A DNA stretch of 64,000 nucleotides from NCBI GenBank assembly GCA_032251335.1, contig JAVVDW010000010.1:1-64000 (forward strand). The letters are read 5' to 3'. The DNA is from UM-FILTER-40-17 sp032251335. Lineage in GTDB: Bacteria; Bacteroidota; Bacteroidia; Flavobacteriales; Flavobacteriaceae. Made by a program: the position numbers and the translations under genes. The notes beneath the pieces were generated by a model. It was not told the origin of the DNA. It did not search any database and worked only from the letters and a program-made list of their open reading frames with translations. Positions 17,308 through 24,981 of this stretch are shown piece after piece. Positions within the stretch are counted from its first letter, which is position 1. Each line of letters begins with the position of its first letter.

Positions 17308-17323
17308 CAAAGATACAAAAGTA
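17308..17323 (-). promoter_or_regulatory. Tandem -7 boxes on the minus strand for the BatA operon
   Basis: The minus strand reads TACTTTTG directly followed by TATCTTTG (plus strand CAAAGATA at 17308-17315 and CAAAAGTA at 17316-17323). Both match TAnnTTTG and lie 15-30 bases before the ATG at 17292, which supports that start. Confidence 0.5.
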
Positions 17324-17345
17324 AGTTTTTCGGTAAGGAAAAAAA

Positions 17346-18068
17346 TCAACGCAAGACTTTCACGGTAATGGGAATGTCTTCAAAAGGCCATTCTCTGCTA
17401 TCAACTTCCACTTCTGCTATTCTATCTGCAACGCTTAATCCGCGAACCACCCTGCCAAAAACCGTGTGTTCCTTGTTTAAATGATGCGCGCCCCCTTTGG
17501 CAATGACGATAAAAAATTCGTAGGGATCGGAAATTTTATAGGGGTTGTCTTCATAGGTTCTCGCCATAGATACAGCACCTCTGAAATGGGTGTGTCCGGC
17601 AGCAAATTCATTGTGCAGATGGTAATCGCCAATATCGTACCGCTTGAGTGGCGTGGCTCTTTCATCGCTGTTTCCTGCCTGTACCACAAAATCTCGGGCT
17701 ACTCTGTAGAAAAACGTGCCGTCAAAATAGCCTCTTTTTGCCAAAAAAATAAAGTTGGCCCGGTGTAGCGGAGTGTCTTTGTAAAGTTCGATTTCAATTT
17801 CGCCATATTTACTTTCGATAAGCAAGCGCGTCTCCGGATTTTTTTCACCATATGCGAGCAAAAATGCTTGGGCGCTATCCAAAGCCCTGGATATGATAGG
17901 CTTGTGAACAGGCGGTTTTGCAGAAAAGGCAGGGTTGGCATCTGTTACGGAATCTACCTTCTCTATTTTATCTGAACTTTCTTCATGTGTTGTGACTTGT
18001 TGTGATGAACTTTGCTTATTTTCACAGCTTATAAACAAGCCAACCAACAAAAGAAGATAAATTTTCAT
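17346..18068 (-). CDS. Cyclophilin-type peptidyl-prolyl isomerase lipoprotein
   Basis: A 240-residue lipoprotein with a cyclophilin domain. The start is ATG 18068: MKIYLLLLVGLFISCENK is a clear lipoprotein signal (C15). A Ser/Glu-rich linker follows, then the PPIase domain (about residues 80-240) with YGEIEIELYKDTPLHRANFI, FYRVARDFVVQAG and the late HTVFGRVV motif. It probably assists protein folding at the envelope. It starts five bases from the divergent NUDIX gene; its stop is 53 bases from the start of the BatA-like gene, which has its own promoter boxes. Confidence 0.9.
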   Translation of the reverse strand: MKIYLLLLVGLFISCENKQSSSQQVTTHEESSDKIEKVDSVTDANPAFSAKPPVHKPIISRALDSAQAFLLAYGEKNPETRLLIESKYGEIEIELYKDTPLHRANFIFLAKRGYFDGTFFYRVARDFVVQAGNSDERATPLKRYDIGDYHLHNEFAAGHTHFRGAVSMARTYEDNPYKISDPYEFFIVIAKGGAHHLNKEHTVFGRVVRGLSVADRIAEVEVDSREWPFEDIPITVKVLR

Positions 18069-18073
18069 AGTCG

Positions 18074-18721
18074 ATGCAATTTGAGGAATTTTTGAGTCTT
18101 GTGCCAAAGTTAGAAAAAATACCCTTGACGGGGGTGCAATCGCATCGGAAAATGGCACCTTTGATGCGTATAAAAGACTTACAAAGAGACTTGCGCCACT
18201 TCCCAACTGCCAGGCAAGCAGGTGTTTTGTGCCTATGCTACCCGGATGCACATCAACAAACCAAAATCGTGTTGACGCTTCGCCATGATTACGACGGTGT
18301 CCACGCCCGACAAGTTTCGTTCCCCGGTGGAAAAATGGAACCGGATGATGCCGGGCAAGAACACACCAGCCTGCGTGAAACTGAAGAAGAAATTGGCGTT
18401 CCGGCAACTTCCGTAAACCTGGTTAGAGGTTTGACAGAAGTTTTTATACCTCCGAGCAATTTTATAGTGAAACCCTTTTTGGGATATACAAATGCCGAAC
18501 CCTTTTTTCGCATACAGGAATCGGAAGTTGCCGATTTGGTATTGGTACCGCTACAACATTTGCTGGAAGAAAGCTTTGTGACTACCATCAGTTTAGACAC
18601 TTCGTATGCCAAACAAATTGAAGTGCCGGCTTTTCATTTTAACAAGCACGTTGTTTGGGGTGCAACCGCTATGATGCTGGCAGAAATCAAAGACGTGATT
18701 AAAATGTGTTGCGAATCTTAA
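18074..18721 (+). CDS. NUDIX hydrolase, CoA pyrophosphatase type
   Basis: A 215-residue NUDIX enzyme. The NUDIX box is at about residues 90-114 (FPGGKMEPDDAG... TSLRETEEEIGV), and the preceding RHDYDGVHARQVSFPGG block is typical of the CoA/acyl-CoA diphosphatase subgroup (CoaSe-like; NudL). It likely clears oxidised or excess CoA. Its start is only five bases from the divergent PPIase start. Confidence in the fold is high, in the substrate moderate. Confidence 0.87.
   Translation: MQFEEFLSLVPKLEKIPLTGVQSHRKMAPLMRIKDLQRDLRHFPTARQAGVLCLCYPDAHQQTKIVLTLRHDYDGVHARQVSFPGGKMEPDDAGQEHTSLRETEEEIGVPATSVNLVRGLTEVFIPPSNFIVKPFLGYTNAEPFFRIQESEVADLVLVPLQHLLEESFVTTISLDTSYAKQIEVPAFHFNKHVVWGATAMMLAEIKDVIKMCCES
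18105..18112 (-). promoter_or_regulatory. -7 box (minus strand TAACTTTG) for the PPIase gene, inside the NUDIX gene
   Basis: The plus strand reads CAAAGTTA, so the minus strand has TAACTTTG, 36 bases before the PPIase ATG. It lies inside the NUDIX coding region, which is forced by the 5-base gap between the divergent genes. Confidence 0.4.
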
Positions 18722-18753
18722 GATTCGGTATCTTTACAGCCTAAAGAAAATTC

Positions 18754-19584
18754 ATGGGAATTTTTAAAAAAAATCCTTTCGGACATTATTTATTTGTCAA
18801 AAAAAACCTCATCAGACTGTTCGGTTTGTTGACGCATCGCAGGTATCGGGGGTTTAACGAACTCCAAATTGAAGGTTCGGAAATCATCAAAGATTTGCCA
18901 CCCACGGGTGTTTTGTTTGTCTCCAACCATCAAACTTATTTTGCCGATGTGGTCGCCATGATGCATGTTTTTAATGCGAGTTTAAAAGGCCGAGTAGATT
19001 CCATAAAAAACGTCGGATATTTGTGGCAGCCTAAGCTGAATATCTACTATGTGGCCGCAAAAGAAACCATGCGTTCGGGACTTTTGCCCAGAATCATGAC
19101 TTTGGCCGGCGGCATTACTGTAGAACGCACATGGCGCGAAAAGGGGAAAGAGATTAACCGTGAGGTAAACTTAGAAGACACCAAAAACGTGGGTACGGCA
19201 TTAGAAGACGGTTGGGTAATCACCTTCCCTCAAGGAACTACTACGCCTTTTAAACCAATAAGAAAAGGAACTGCACACATCATCAAACAATACAGACCTA
19301 TAGTTATCCCAATTGTTATAGACGGCTTTAGGCGCTCATTCGACAAAAAAGGATTGCTCTTAAAAAAGCGCGGCATACTCCAATCGATGGTCATTAAAGA
19401 ACCGCTTCAATTTGATTTTGAAAACGAAACCATAGAAAACATTGTAGAAAAATTAGAATACGCCATAGAGCAACATCCTTCTTTTTTAAAGGTAATATCC
19501 CAAGAAGAATTGGCTGCTTTGGAAGCACTCAATGAAAAGAGACGTTGGAGCTATGGCGGACAAGATGAAGAGGCCGAAAGCTGA
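18754..19584 (+). CDS. 1-acylglycerol-3-phosphate acyltransferase family protein (PlsC-like)
   Basis: A 276-residue phospholipid/glycerol acyltransferase-family protein, expected to acylate a lysophospholipid or related lipid at the inner membrane face. Motif I reads VSNHQTYFAD; the usual HX4D spacing appears as HX5D because of an extra residue. The motif III-type block is FPQGTTTPFKPIRKGTAHI, followed by PIVIPIVIDGF. It lies 32 bases downstream of the NUDIX gene, probably co-transcribed. It could also act on an aminolipid, which some Bacteroidota relatives do; not decided here. Confidence 0.85.
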   Translation: MGIFKKNPFGHYLFVKKNLIRLFGLLTHRRYRGFNELQIEGSEIIKDLPPTGVLFVSNHQTYFADVVAMMHVFNASLKGRVDSIKNVGYLWQPKLNIYYVAAKETMRSGLLPRIMTLAGGITVERTWREKGKEINREVNLEDTKNVGTALEDGWVITFPQGTTTPFKPIRKGTAHIIKQYRPIVIPIVIDGFRRSFDKKGLLLKKRGILQSMVIKEPLQFDFENETIENIVEKLEYAIEQHPSFLKVISQEELAALEALNEKRRWSYGGQDEEAES

Positions 19585-19585
19585 T

Positions 19586-20227
19586 TTAGGACGCAAGTTT
19601 TTTTAACTCTCTGTAGTTTTGATTGAGTTTTTTCAGAAGTATGCCATAAATGAGCCTGTAAAAAAGACCTAACAACAACAGCATCAAAACCCCAATTACA
19701 AGCTGTGCGATAAAATATATTTTGATGAATTTTTCAGGATCATTTATTTTGCCTGAATTCTTTTCGAGATAAGAGATTAGAACCGTTTGATCAAAATACA
19801 AGAAAATATTGACAGCTATCACACCCAAAGCAATAACGGATAAATTGTAGATGACATATATCTTTATGGTCCTTCGCGTCTTCAATATCTTCTTCATGAG
19901 CATCAGTGAGTTGTCAAAAACAGAAATGGCGCGATAGTTTTTGTAAAACATCCAAAGAAAAAAGATAAGCACAAGCGTATTTATGATATCAAAAGCCAGG
20001 ATGGCGTTTTGAATGTGCAGCGATTCGTAAACATTCCAATAATCTTCGGGCATCAAAAAGCGGAGTAAGTTCCAAAAAGCAAATTCAGCTATACCTATTA
20101 TAAACAACCATTTGACAATGTTGGAAGATCGTTTGTGCAACAACATACCCAGCTGGGTACTGTTGAGGTAATCTTGTCCGTAATTTTTGGTTTTCCAATC
20201 CTTTTTCAGCATCTCTAGGGGGTTCAT
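19586..20227 (-). CDS. Four-helix membrane protein, partner of ECF sigma factor
   Basis: A 213-residue protein with four predicted membrane helices (around residues 38-60, 78-97, 123-147 and 168-192) and a basic C-terminus. I do not recognise a catalytic domain; relatives in flavobacteria often carry an unsupported 'beta-carotene monooxygenase' label. It starts four bases after the ECF sigma stop codon, which suggests an operon. Position alone makes a membrane anti-sigma function possible. Confidence 0.75.
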   Translation of the reverse strand: MNPLEMLKKDWKTKNYGQDYLNSTQLGMLLHKRSSNIVKWLFIIGIAEFAFWNLLRFLMPEDYWNVYESLHIQNAILAFDIINTLVLIFFLWMFYKNYRAISVFDNSLMLMKKILKTRRTIKIYVIYNLSVIALGVIAVNIFLYFDQTVLISYLEKNSGKINDPEKFIKIYFIAQLVIGVLMLLLLGLFYRLIYGILLKKLNQNYRELKKLAS

Positions 20228-20231
20228 AAGC

Positions 20232-20726
20232 TCACGGATTTAAAACGGTTTTGAGTTTCTTTTTAATTCTGTTCATCTTCACACGTGCATTTACTTCCGA
20301 AATTCCCATCATTTCAGATATTTCTTTGTAATTTTTATCTTCCAGATAGAGAAAAACAAGCGCCTTGTCTATATCTGAGAGCTCGTGTATGGCTTTGTAG
20401 AGCAGCTTTAACTGCTCGGCCTCAGTTGGGTCATAGGGTGTGGCTTCCAGTTTTTCGATAAAAAAATCTATCCCGGTATTTTGTTTAAATTTCTTTTCCT
20501 TTCGATGGAGTGACAAGGCCGTGTTGAGTGCCACACGATACATCCAAGTCGTAAACTTTGACTCGCCTCTGAAATTGGAGTACGATTTCCAGAGTTGCAC
20601 ACAGATCTCTTGAAACAAATCTTGCCGGCTCGCTTGATCGGATGTATAGAGGCTACACACTTTGTGCACCAAATTTTGGTTGGCTTCCAGTATTTTCAAG
20701 AATTCTTGTTCGTCAATTCCTTTCAA
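20232..20726 (-). CDS. ECF-type sigma factor
   Basis: A 164-residue ECF sigma factor. Region 2 includes DQASRQDLFQEICVQLWKSY and FTTWMYRVALNTAL; region 4 has LSDIDKALVFLYLEDKNYKEISEMMGISEVNARVKMNRIKKKL. The frame starts with TTG at 20726 and no ATG is near. It is followed at once by the membrane protein gene at 19586-20227. No promoter box of the TAnnTTTG type is seen in front; a self-recognised promoter is possible. Confidence 0.88.
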   Translation of the reverse strand: MKGIDEQEFLKILEANQNLVHKVCSLYTSDQASRQDLFQEICVQLWKSYSNFRGESKFTTWMYRVALNTALSLHRKEKKFKQNTGIDFFIEKLEATPYDPTEAEQLKLLYKAIHELSDIDKALVFLYLEDKNYKEISEMMGISEVNARVKMNRIKKKLKTVLNP

Positions 20727-20851
20727 AATAGGGTAAAATTTCTTACTTTTATATGTTGCTTTTTTCGCTCAAACGTTACAATTCCTTTTTTAAGATAAAA
20801 AAAAGAAAGGATGTGGGGTTTTTTGCTACTATTAGAAAAAATTATTCATAC

Positions 20852-22144
20852 ATGAATATTCCAAAAACTAATTTGCCTCGTGTCGTCATTGTTGGTGGTG
20901 GCTTCGCCGGTATTTCTTTAGCCAGACAACTCGCCAATAAAAACATACAAGTAGTTTTGCTAGACAGGCACAACTACCACACTTTTCAACCGCTTCTTTA
21001 TCAGGTAGCCACCGGCGGTTTAGAACCCGATTCTATCGCCTATCCCATCAGAAAAGTACTGAAAGAAATTCCCAATTTTCATTTCAGATTGGCAAAGGTA
21101 ACCGATATTGAACCCGAAAACCGCATCATCAACGCAGATATCGGATATTTGAAATACGATTATTTGGTATTGGCAACCGGCTCAAAAACCAATTTTTTTG
21201 GCAACAAAGAAATGGAAAAAAATGCGATGGTCATGAAGACAGTGCCACAATCTCTAAATTTGAGGAGCCTGATTCTTGAAAATTTTGAACAAGCACTGCT
21301 CACTTCTGATATAAACGAGCGCAATGCGCTCATGAATTTTGTGATTGTTGGCGGAGGCCCTACAGGCGTTGAATTAGCCGGCGCATTGGCTGAAATCAAA
21401 AATGGCATTTTGCCAAAAGACTATCCGGATTTGGACATTCGGCAAATGCAAATAAACCTCATTCAAGGTTCAGACAGACTGTTGGATGCCATGTGCAAAA
21501 AATCTTCAGAAAAGGCGGAAGCTTTCTTAGAAAAATTAGGCGTCAGCATTTGGAAAAACCTTAGGGTCACAAATTATGACGGCTATACCGCCACCACAAA
21601 TACAGGGGTGACTTTTGAAACTTCTACGCTGGTGTGGGCAGCCGGTGTAATGGGCAACATACCCGATGGCATTGACGGCGAAGAACTTATTGGACGTGGC
21701 AATCGTATCCGGGTAAATGAATTTAGCCAGGTTGTAGGATATAAAAATATTTTTGCCATTGGCGATATCGCTCTGATGGAGTCAGAAGCATACCCAAACG
21801 GTTTTCCCATGATGGTGCAACCGGCCATGCAACAAGGTGACGCCTTGGGAAAAAACATAGTAAGATTGGTACGCAACAAAGAAATGGTGCCCTTTAAGTT
21901 TAAATACAAAGGCTCTATGGCGACAGTAGGCAGAAACAAGGCCGTTGTAGATTTACCCAGTTTTACCTTCCAAGGTGTATTTGCCTGGTTTGTTTGGATG
22001 TTTATCCATTTGTTCTATTTGATAGGCGCCAGAAATCGCATGGTGGTATTTATCAATTGGGTGTATAATTATGTGCGGTTTGACAGGGAAGCAAGAATCA
22101 TTATTAGACCCTACAAGAAAAACAAAGCCATCGCTGGAAGTTGA
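20852..22144 (+). CDS. ndh: Type II NADH dehydrogenase (NDH-2), FAD-dependent
   Basis: A 430-residue flavoprotein of the NDH-2 family, which passes electrons from NADH to quinone without pumping protons. The FAD motif VVIVGGGFAGISLARQL is at residues 10-26; the second dinucleotide motif FVIVGGGPTGVELAG lies near 165-180; NIFAIGDIAL precedes the C-terminus. The C-terminal FAWFVWMFIHLFYLIGARN stretch is the usual membrane anchor. The start is ATG 20852; the longer frame adds 33 low-complexity residues. Transcription ends at a strong terminator. Confidence 0.92.
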   Translation: MNIPKTNLPRVVIVGGGFAGISLARQLANKNIQVVLLDRHNYHTFQPLLYQVATGGLEPDSIAYPIRKVLKEIPNFHFRLAKVTDIEPENRIINADIGYLKYDYLVLATGSKTNFFGNKEMEKNAMVMKTVPQSLNLRSLILENFEQALLTSDINERNALMNFVIVGGGPTGVELAGALAEIKNGILPKDYPDLDIRQMQINLIQGSDRLLDAMCKKSSEKAEAFLEKLGVSIWKNLRVTNYDGYTATTNTGVTFETSTLVWAAGVMGNIPDGIDGEELIGRGNRIRVNEFSQVVGYKNIFAIGDIALMESEAYPNGFPMMVQPAMQQGDALGKNIVRLVRNKEMVPFKFKYKGSMATVGRNKAVVDLPSFTFQGVFAWFVWMFIHLFYLIGARNRMVVFINWVYNYVRFDREARIIIRPYKKNKAIAGS

Positions 22145-22150
22145 ATAAAA

Positions 22151-22178
22151 AAAATCCACCAAAAGGTGGATTTTTTTT
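22151..22178. terminator. Bidirectional terminator hairpin
   Basis: AAAATCCACC, loop AAAA, GGTGGATTTT followed by more T: a 10-bp stem between the convergent ndh and DUF4136 genes. Confidence 0.85.
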
Positions 22179-22194
22179 GCGATAGATATGCTTC

Positions 22195-22773
22195 CTACTG
22201 ATTTGGCTGCGGTGGGTATTGCTCAAGTATTTTAGCTACAAATTCTTGAACGCGTTCATCTTTTCTGCGGTTGTTATCCGTCAACACACCTGTGCCTTTT
22301 CCTTGCCAAATCAATTCTTTCTTTTTGGCATCAATCAGATCGACAAAAAGGATACCTTCTGTAGTAACGGAGACGTTGTTGCCATATCCGCCGTATCCGC
22401 CGTAACCTCCATAAAAGAAAGGATGTCCAAAATAGCCATAACCGTAACCGAAGCCGGGACCAAATCCATATCCGTAAGGATTGTTATAAACATCTACTTT
22501 TTCATTGGCCTTAGCAAAAATATTGACCATCAAATCCGGATTCTCCGATTTGGTAAATCCTTTGGCTATCATCTGTTGCTCAATGGCGCGTAAAATTCTT
22601 TTTTTGTCGATGTCAGAGATTTCAACTTTATCTATGCCGTCTTTGTAAAAAGCAAAGGTTTTGTACTCTTTAAAGGTGACATTTTTATCGTAATCAGTAT
22701 CAACCCTTACAGAGCTGCAAGCTGTAAATAAGAACAGCAAAACTAACATACCGGAGAAAATATACTTTTTCAT
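22195..22773 (-). CDS. DUF4136 lipoprotein with Gly/Tyr-rich stretch
   Basis: A 192-residue lipoprotein (MKKYIFSGMLVLLFLFTACSS; lipobox cysteine C19) belonging to the DUF4136 family (VRVDTDYDKNVTFKEYKTFAFY and FVDLIDAKKKELIWQGKGTG signatures). Residues about 95-135 form a Gly/Tyr/Phe-rich low-complexity stretch (repeated GYG, GGYGGYG). The start is ATG 22773, which gives the clean signal peptide. Function unknown. It is 57 bases after the DUF5522 gene on the same strand. Confidence 0.85.
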   Translation of the reverse strand: MKKYIFSGMLVLLFLFTACSSVRVDTDYDKNVTFKEYKTFAFYKDGIDKVEISDIDKKRILRAIEQQMIAKGFTKSENPDLMVNIFAKANEKVDVYNNPYGYGFGPGFGYGYGYFGHPFFYGGYGGYGGYGNNVSVTTEGILFVDLIDAKKKELIWQGKGTGVLTDNNRRKDERVQEFVAKILEQYPPQPNQ

Positions 22774-22830
22774 CGCATTATTATTTAAGTTAACTTCCAA
22801 TGGTTTACATTCATCAATTATCATACCGAT

Positions 22831-22986
22831 TTACGATAATTTTCTAAAGGTATTTGTGTTTTTTTTATATCCATACGGGCAATGCCTACAACCACTTTGA
22901 CAGCAATATCCTCTTTTGAGGTGATAGGTTTCTGTAAAAACTTTGAAACCTTCTTCTGACCAATAGAAATCTTCCGCTTCTTGCAT
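22831..22986 (-). CDS. DUF5522 small cysteine-rich protein (51 aa)
   Basis: A 51-residue frame starting ATG: MQEAEDFYWSEEGFKVF, then TETYHLKRGYCCQSGCRHCPYG. The cysteine cluster CCxSGCRHCPYGY with the preceding HLKRGY block is the hallmark of the DUF5522 family, a small Bacteroidota protein likely to bind zinc or another metal. It is a different frame from the longer 65-residue frame over the same bases, which has no such signature. A -7 promoter box lies 20 bases upstream. Confidence 0.88.
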   Translation of the reverse strand: MQEAEDFYWSEEGFKVFTETYHLKRGYCCQSGCRHCPYGYKKNTNTFRKLS

Positions 22987-23005
22987 GAATACTTAAAATG
23001 ATTTG

Positions 23006-23013
23006 CAAATTTA
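23006..23013 (-). promoter_or_regulatory. -7 box (minus strand TAAATTTG) before the DUF5522 gene
   Basis: The plus strand reads CAAATTTA; on the minus strand this is TAAATTTG, 19 bases before the ATG at 22986. Confidence 0.45.
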
Positions 23014-23146
23014 GTCAAGCAGCTTCACAATAATGTCATTTGTATTTCAACAAATATAAAAAACACACGTCACAAAAGGTGTTAATTAAAAGTCAAATTA
23101 ATCATCCAAACACAAGAGTCACTTTTCATTAATAGCCAAAAAACAG

Positions 23147-23154
23147 TAGCTTTG
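23147..23154 (+). promoter_or_regulatory. -7 promoter box TAGCTTTG before bshB1
   Basis: TAnnTTTG match, 24 bases before the ATG at 23179. Confidence 0.5.
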
Positions 23155-23178
23155 TAAACTATCCTATAAACAGCAATT

Positions 23179-23895
23179 ATGAAGCTTGATATTTTAGCCA
23201 TTGGCGCCCATCCCGATGATGTTGAACTGAGTTGTGCCGCTACACTTGCCAAAGAAATATCGTTTGGCAAAAAAGTGGGCATACTCGACCTCACGAGAGG
23301 CGAAATGGGTACACGCGGCTCTGCCGAACTCAGAGACACTGAGGCCAATAGAGCTGCAGAGATTTTGGGTGTTTCCGTGAGGGTTAATCTGGAATTTGCC
23401 GATGCGTTCTTTGTGAATAACACCTCTCATCAACTTGAAGTAATCAAAATCATACGAAAATTTCGACCTGAAATCGTGCTGTGCAATGCTATAGACGACC
23501 GGCATATCGACCACGCTAAAGGAAGCAAATTGGTAAGCGACGCCTGTTTTTTGTCAGGTTTACAGAAAATAGAAACCATACACAATGAGCAAAAACAAAA
23601 ACATTGGCGCCCCAAACAAGTGTATCATTATATACAGTGGAAAAGCTTGACGCCGGATTTTGTTGTTGATGTCAGCGAGCATATGGACAAAAAAATGGAT
23701 GCCATAGCGGCCTATCAATCTCAGTTTTACGACCCCAACAGCAACGAGCCCGAAACGCCCATTTCTTCCAAAAATTTTATGGAAAGTATTCGCTACCGTG
23801 CACAAGATCTGGGCAGACTCATTGGCGTAACCTATGCTGAAGGCTTCACTGCTGAACGTCCTGTCGCCGTAAGCACACTCGGAAATTTGATATAA
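23179..23895 (+). CDS. bshB1: Bacillithiol biosynthesis deacetylase BshB1
   Basis: A 238-residue LmbE-type zinc deacetylase. The AHPDDVELSC motif at residues 10-19 supplies zinc ligands and the catalytic aspartate; the second histidine motif is DRHIDHAKGS (near 112-120). The LTRGEMGTRGSAELRDTEA block and the EPETPISSKNFMESIRYRAQDLGR block are typical of BshB1, which removes the acetyl group from GlcNAc-malate in bacillithiol synthesis. bshA and bshC are not in this window. It implies bacillithiol is the organism's low-molecular-weight thiol. Confidence 0.93.
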   Translation: MKLDILAIGAHPDDVELSCAATLAKEISFGKKVGILDLTRGEMGTRGSAELRDTEANRAAEILGVSVRVNLEFADAFFVNNTSHQLEVIKIIRKFRPEIVLCNAIDDRHIDHAKGSKLVSDACFLSGLQKIETIHNEQKQKHWRPKQVYHYIQWKSLTPDFVVDVSEHMDKKMDAIAAYQSQFYDPNSNEPETPISSKNFMESIRYRAQDLGRLIGVTYAEGFTAERPVAVSTLGNLI

Positions 23896-23913
23896 TAATT
23901 TTAAAAAAAATAT

Positions 23914-23943
23914 TTGACAAGGTGCTAAAAAGATTTACATTTG
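23914..23943 (+). promoter_or_regulatory. Complete promoter TTG-N19-TACATTTG for tRNA-His
   Basis: TTG at 23914-23916 (TTTG from 23913) and TACATTTG at 23936-23943, separated by 19 bases: a full match to the Bacteroidota -33/-7 consensus. The tRNA begins 14 bases downstream. Confidence 0.8.
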
Positions 23944-23957
23944 CATGCTGAAAAATG

Positions 23958-24031
<74 letters not shown>

Positions 24032-24036
24032 CGCTT

Positions 24037-24067
24037 AAAAGCTCCTTTAACAGAGGGGCTTTTTTTA
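24037..24067 (+). terminator. Terminator after tRNA-His
   Basis: AAAGCTCCT ... AGGGGCTTT followed by T: a 9-bp stem with one G-T pair and an 8-base loop, then a T-run. Confidence 0.75.
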
Positions 24068-24132
24068 TTTTCCAAAATCTTTTCATTCACATTTAGCTAG
24101 AAAAGCAGACCTAATTCAAAGGCGGTAAAACC

Positions 24133-24160
24133 GATTTGTGCTAAGAGATTTGTGCTAAGA
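24133..24160 (+). repeat. Two-copy 14-bp perfect tandem repeat
   Basis: GATTTGTGCTAAGA occurs twice in a row at 24133-24146 and 24147-24160, in the spacer between tRNA-His and the next gene. Confidence 0.9.
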
Positions 24161-24271
24161 AAATAAAAATCAGATGTCATAAATCTTTTAAGGCTTATCT
24201 GTTCATGTTAATTTTTCATTTTCTTGACAAATAATATAGGTAAAACCCTACATATATAGTCAATTTTGCGG

Positions 24272-24279
24272 TAAATTTG
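24272..24279 (+). promoter_or_regulatory. -7 promoter box TAAATTTG
   Basis: TAnnTTTG match, 24 bases before the ATG at 24304; no TTG at the -33 distance. Confidence 0.45.
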
Positions 24280-24303
24280 TACAACTAAACTAAGCACATA
24301 TTT

Positions 24304-24906
24304 ATGAAAAAATTGATACTCATTTCCGTTCTGTTTTTAGGATTAATTTCAAACGGGCAAGAAAATTATGCGCAAGTGCAAAAGGTAAACGGCATAGAAG
24401 TTTACATACTTGCCAAACCGCTCAGAGCCTATGAGGTGGTCATGGACAAAAACAATTCTGTACAATGGTCTAGTTTTGTAACGGGCGGACTCATCAATGA
24501 AAGTATCGCCACAAAAGTGACAAAGTTTGTGAAAGGCACCAAAGAAAAAGCTGAAAAAGAAGGTATCGACTTTGATGCCATCGTTTACACCGACGGAAAA
24601 GACATCATCGCAGTTAAGTTTACCGAAGCAATTACGCCCGAAAACAACCGAATGGCAGTGGTTCAAAAAATTGACGGCATGGCCGTATATGTAATGAACG
24701 AGCCTGTAGCAGATTATAAGGTGGTTACAGACAAAGGTCCCGGCATGAAATGGAAATCTTTTTTGACCGGCGGTATCGTCAACAATTCCATCGAACAAGA
24801 CATGGAAAAATATTGCAAAAGACTCAAAGATCTATTCGATGCCGGTGAAATTCAAGCTGTGATTTACACCAGCGGCAAAACAGCTTCAGGTATTACGCTA
24901 CAATAA
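24304..24906 (+). CDS. Exported protein made of two internal repeats, unknown function
   Basis: A 200-residue protein with a signal peptide (MKKLILISVLFLGLISNGQ) and two copies of one unit of about 85 residues. Matching blocks are AQVQKVNGIEVYILAKP / AVVQKIDGMAVYVMNEP, VQWSSFVTGGLINESI / MKWKSFLTGGIVNNSI and DAIVYTDGKDI / QAVIYTSGKTA. I do not recognise the fold. It is a single gene with its own promoter box; the next gene starts 75 bases on and also has a box. Location is inferred as periplasm or outside. Confidence 0.82.
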   Translation: MKKLILISVLFLGLISNGQENYAQVQKVNGIEVYILAKPLRAYEVVMDKNNSVQWSSFVTGGLINESIATKVTKFVKGTKEKAEKEGIDFDAIVYTDGKDIIAVKFTEAITPENNRMAVVQKIDGMAVYVMNEPVADYKVVTDKGPGMKWKSFLTGGIVNNSIEQDMEKYCKRLKDLFDAGEIQAVIYTSGKTASGITLQ

Positions 24907-24954
24907 AAGTATCGTTTTTTTTCTTTTAAAGGTCTTTCTTCATTAATAGTTTAT

Positions 24955-24962
24955 TAGATTTG
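24955..24962 (+). promoter_or_regulatory. -7 promoter box TAGATTTG
   Basis: TAnnTTTG match, 19 bases before the ATG at 24982. Confidence 0.45.
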
Positions 24963-24981
24963 TACCTATAACCAAAATCTA

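Noticed and set aside
18074..18407. N-terminal extension of the PPIase by 113 residues
   Set aside because: The extension reads antisense through the NUDIX gene, while ATG 18068 gives a perfect lipoprotein signal peptide.
22821..23018. A 65-residue minus-strand frame upstream of the DUF4136 gene
   Set aside because: A different frame over the same bases codes for a DUF5522 protein with its cysteine cluster, so this one is a shadow.
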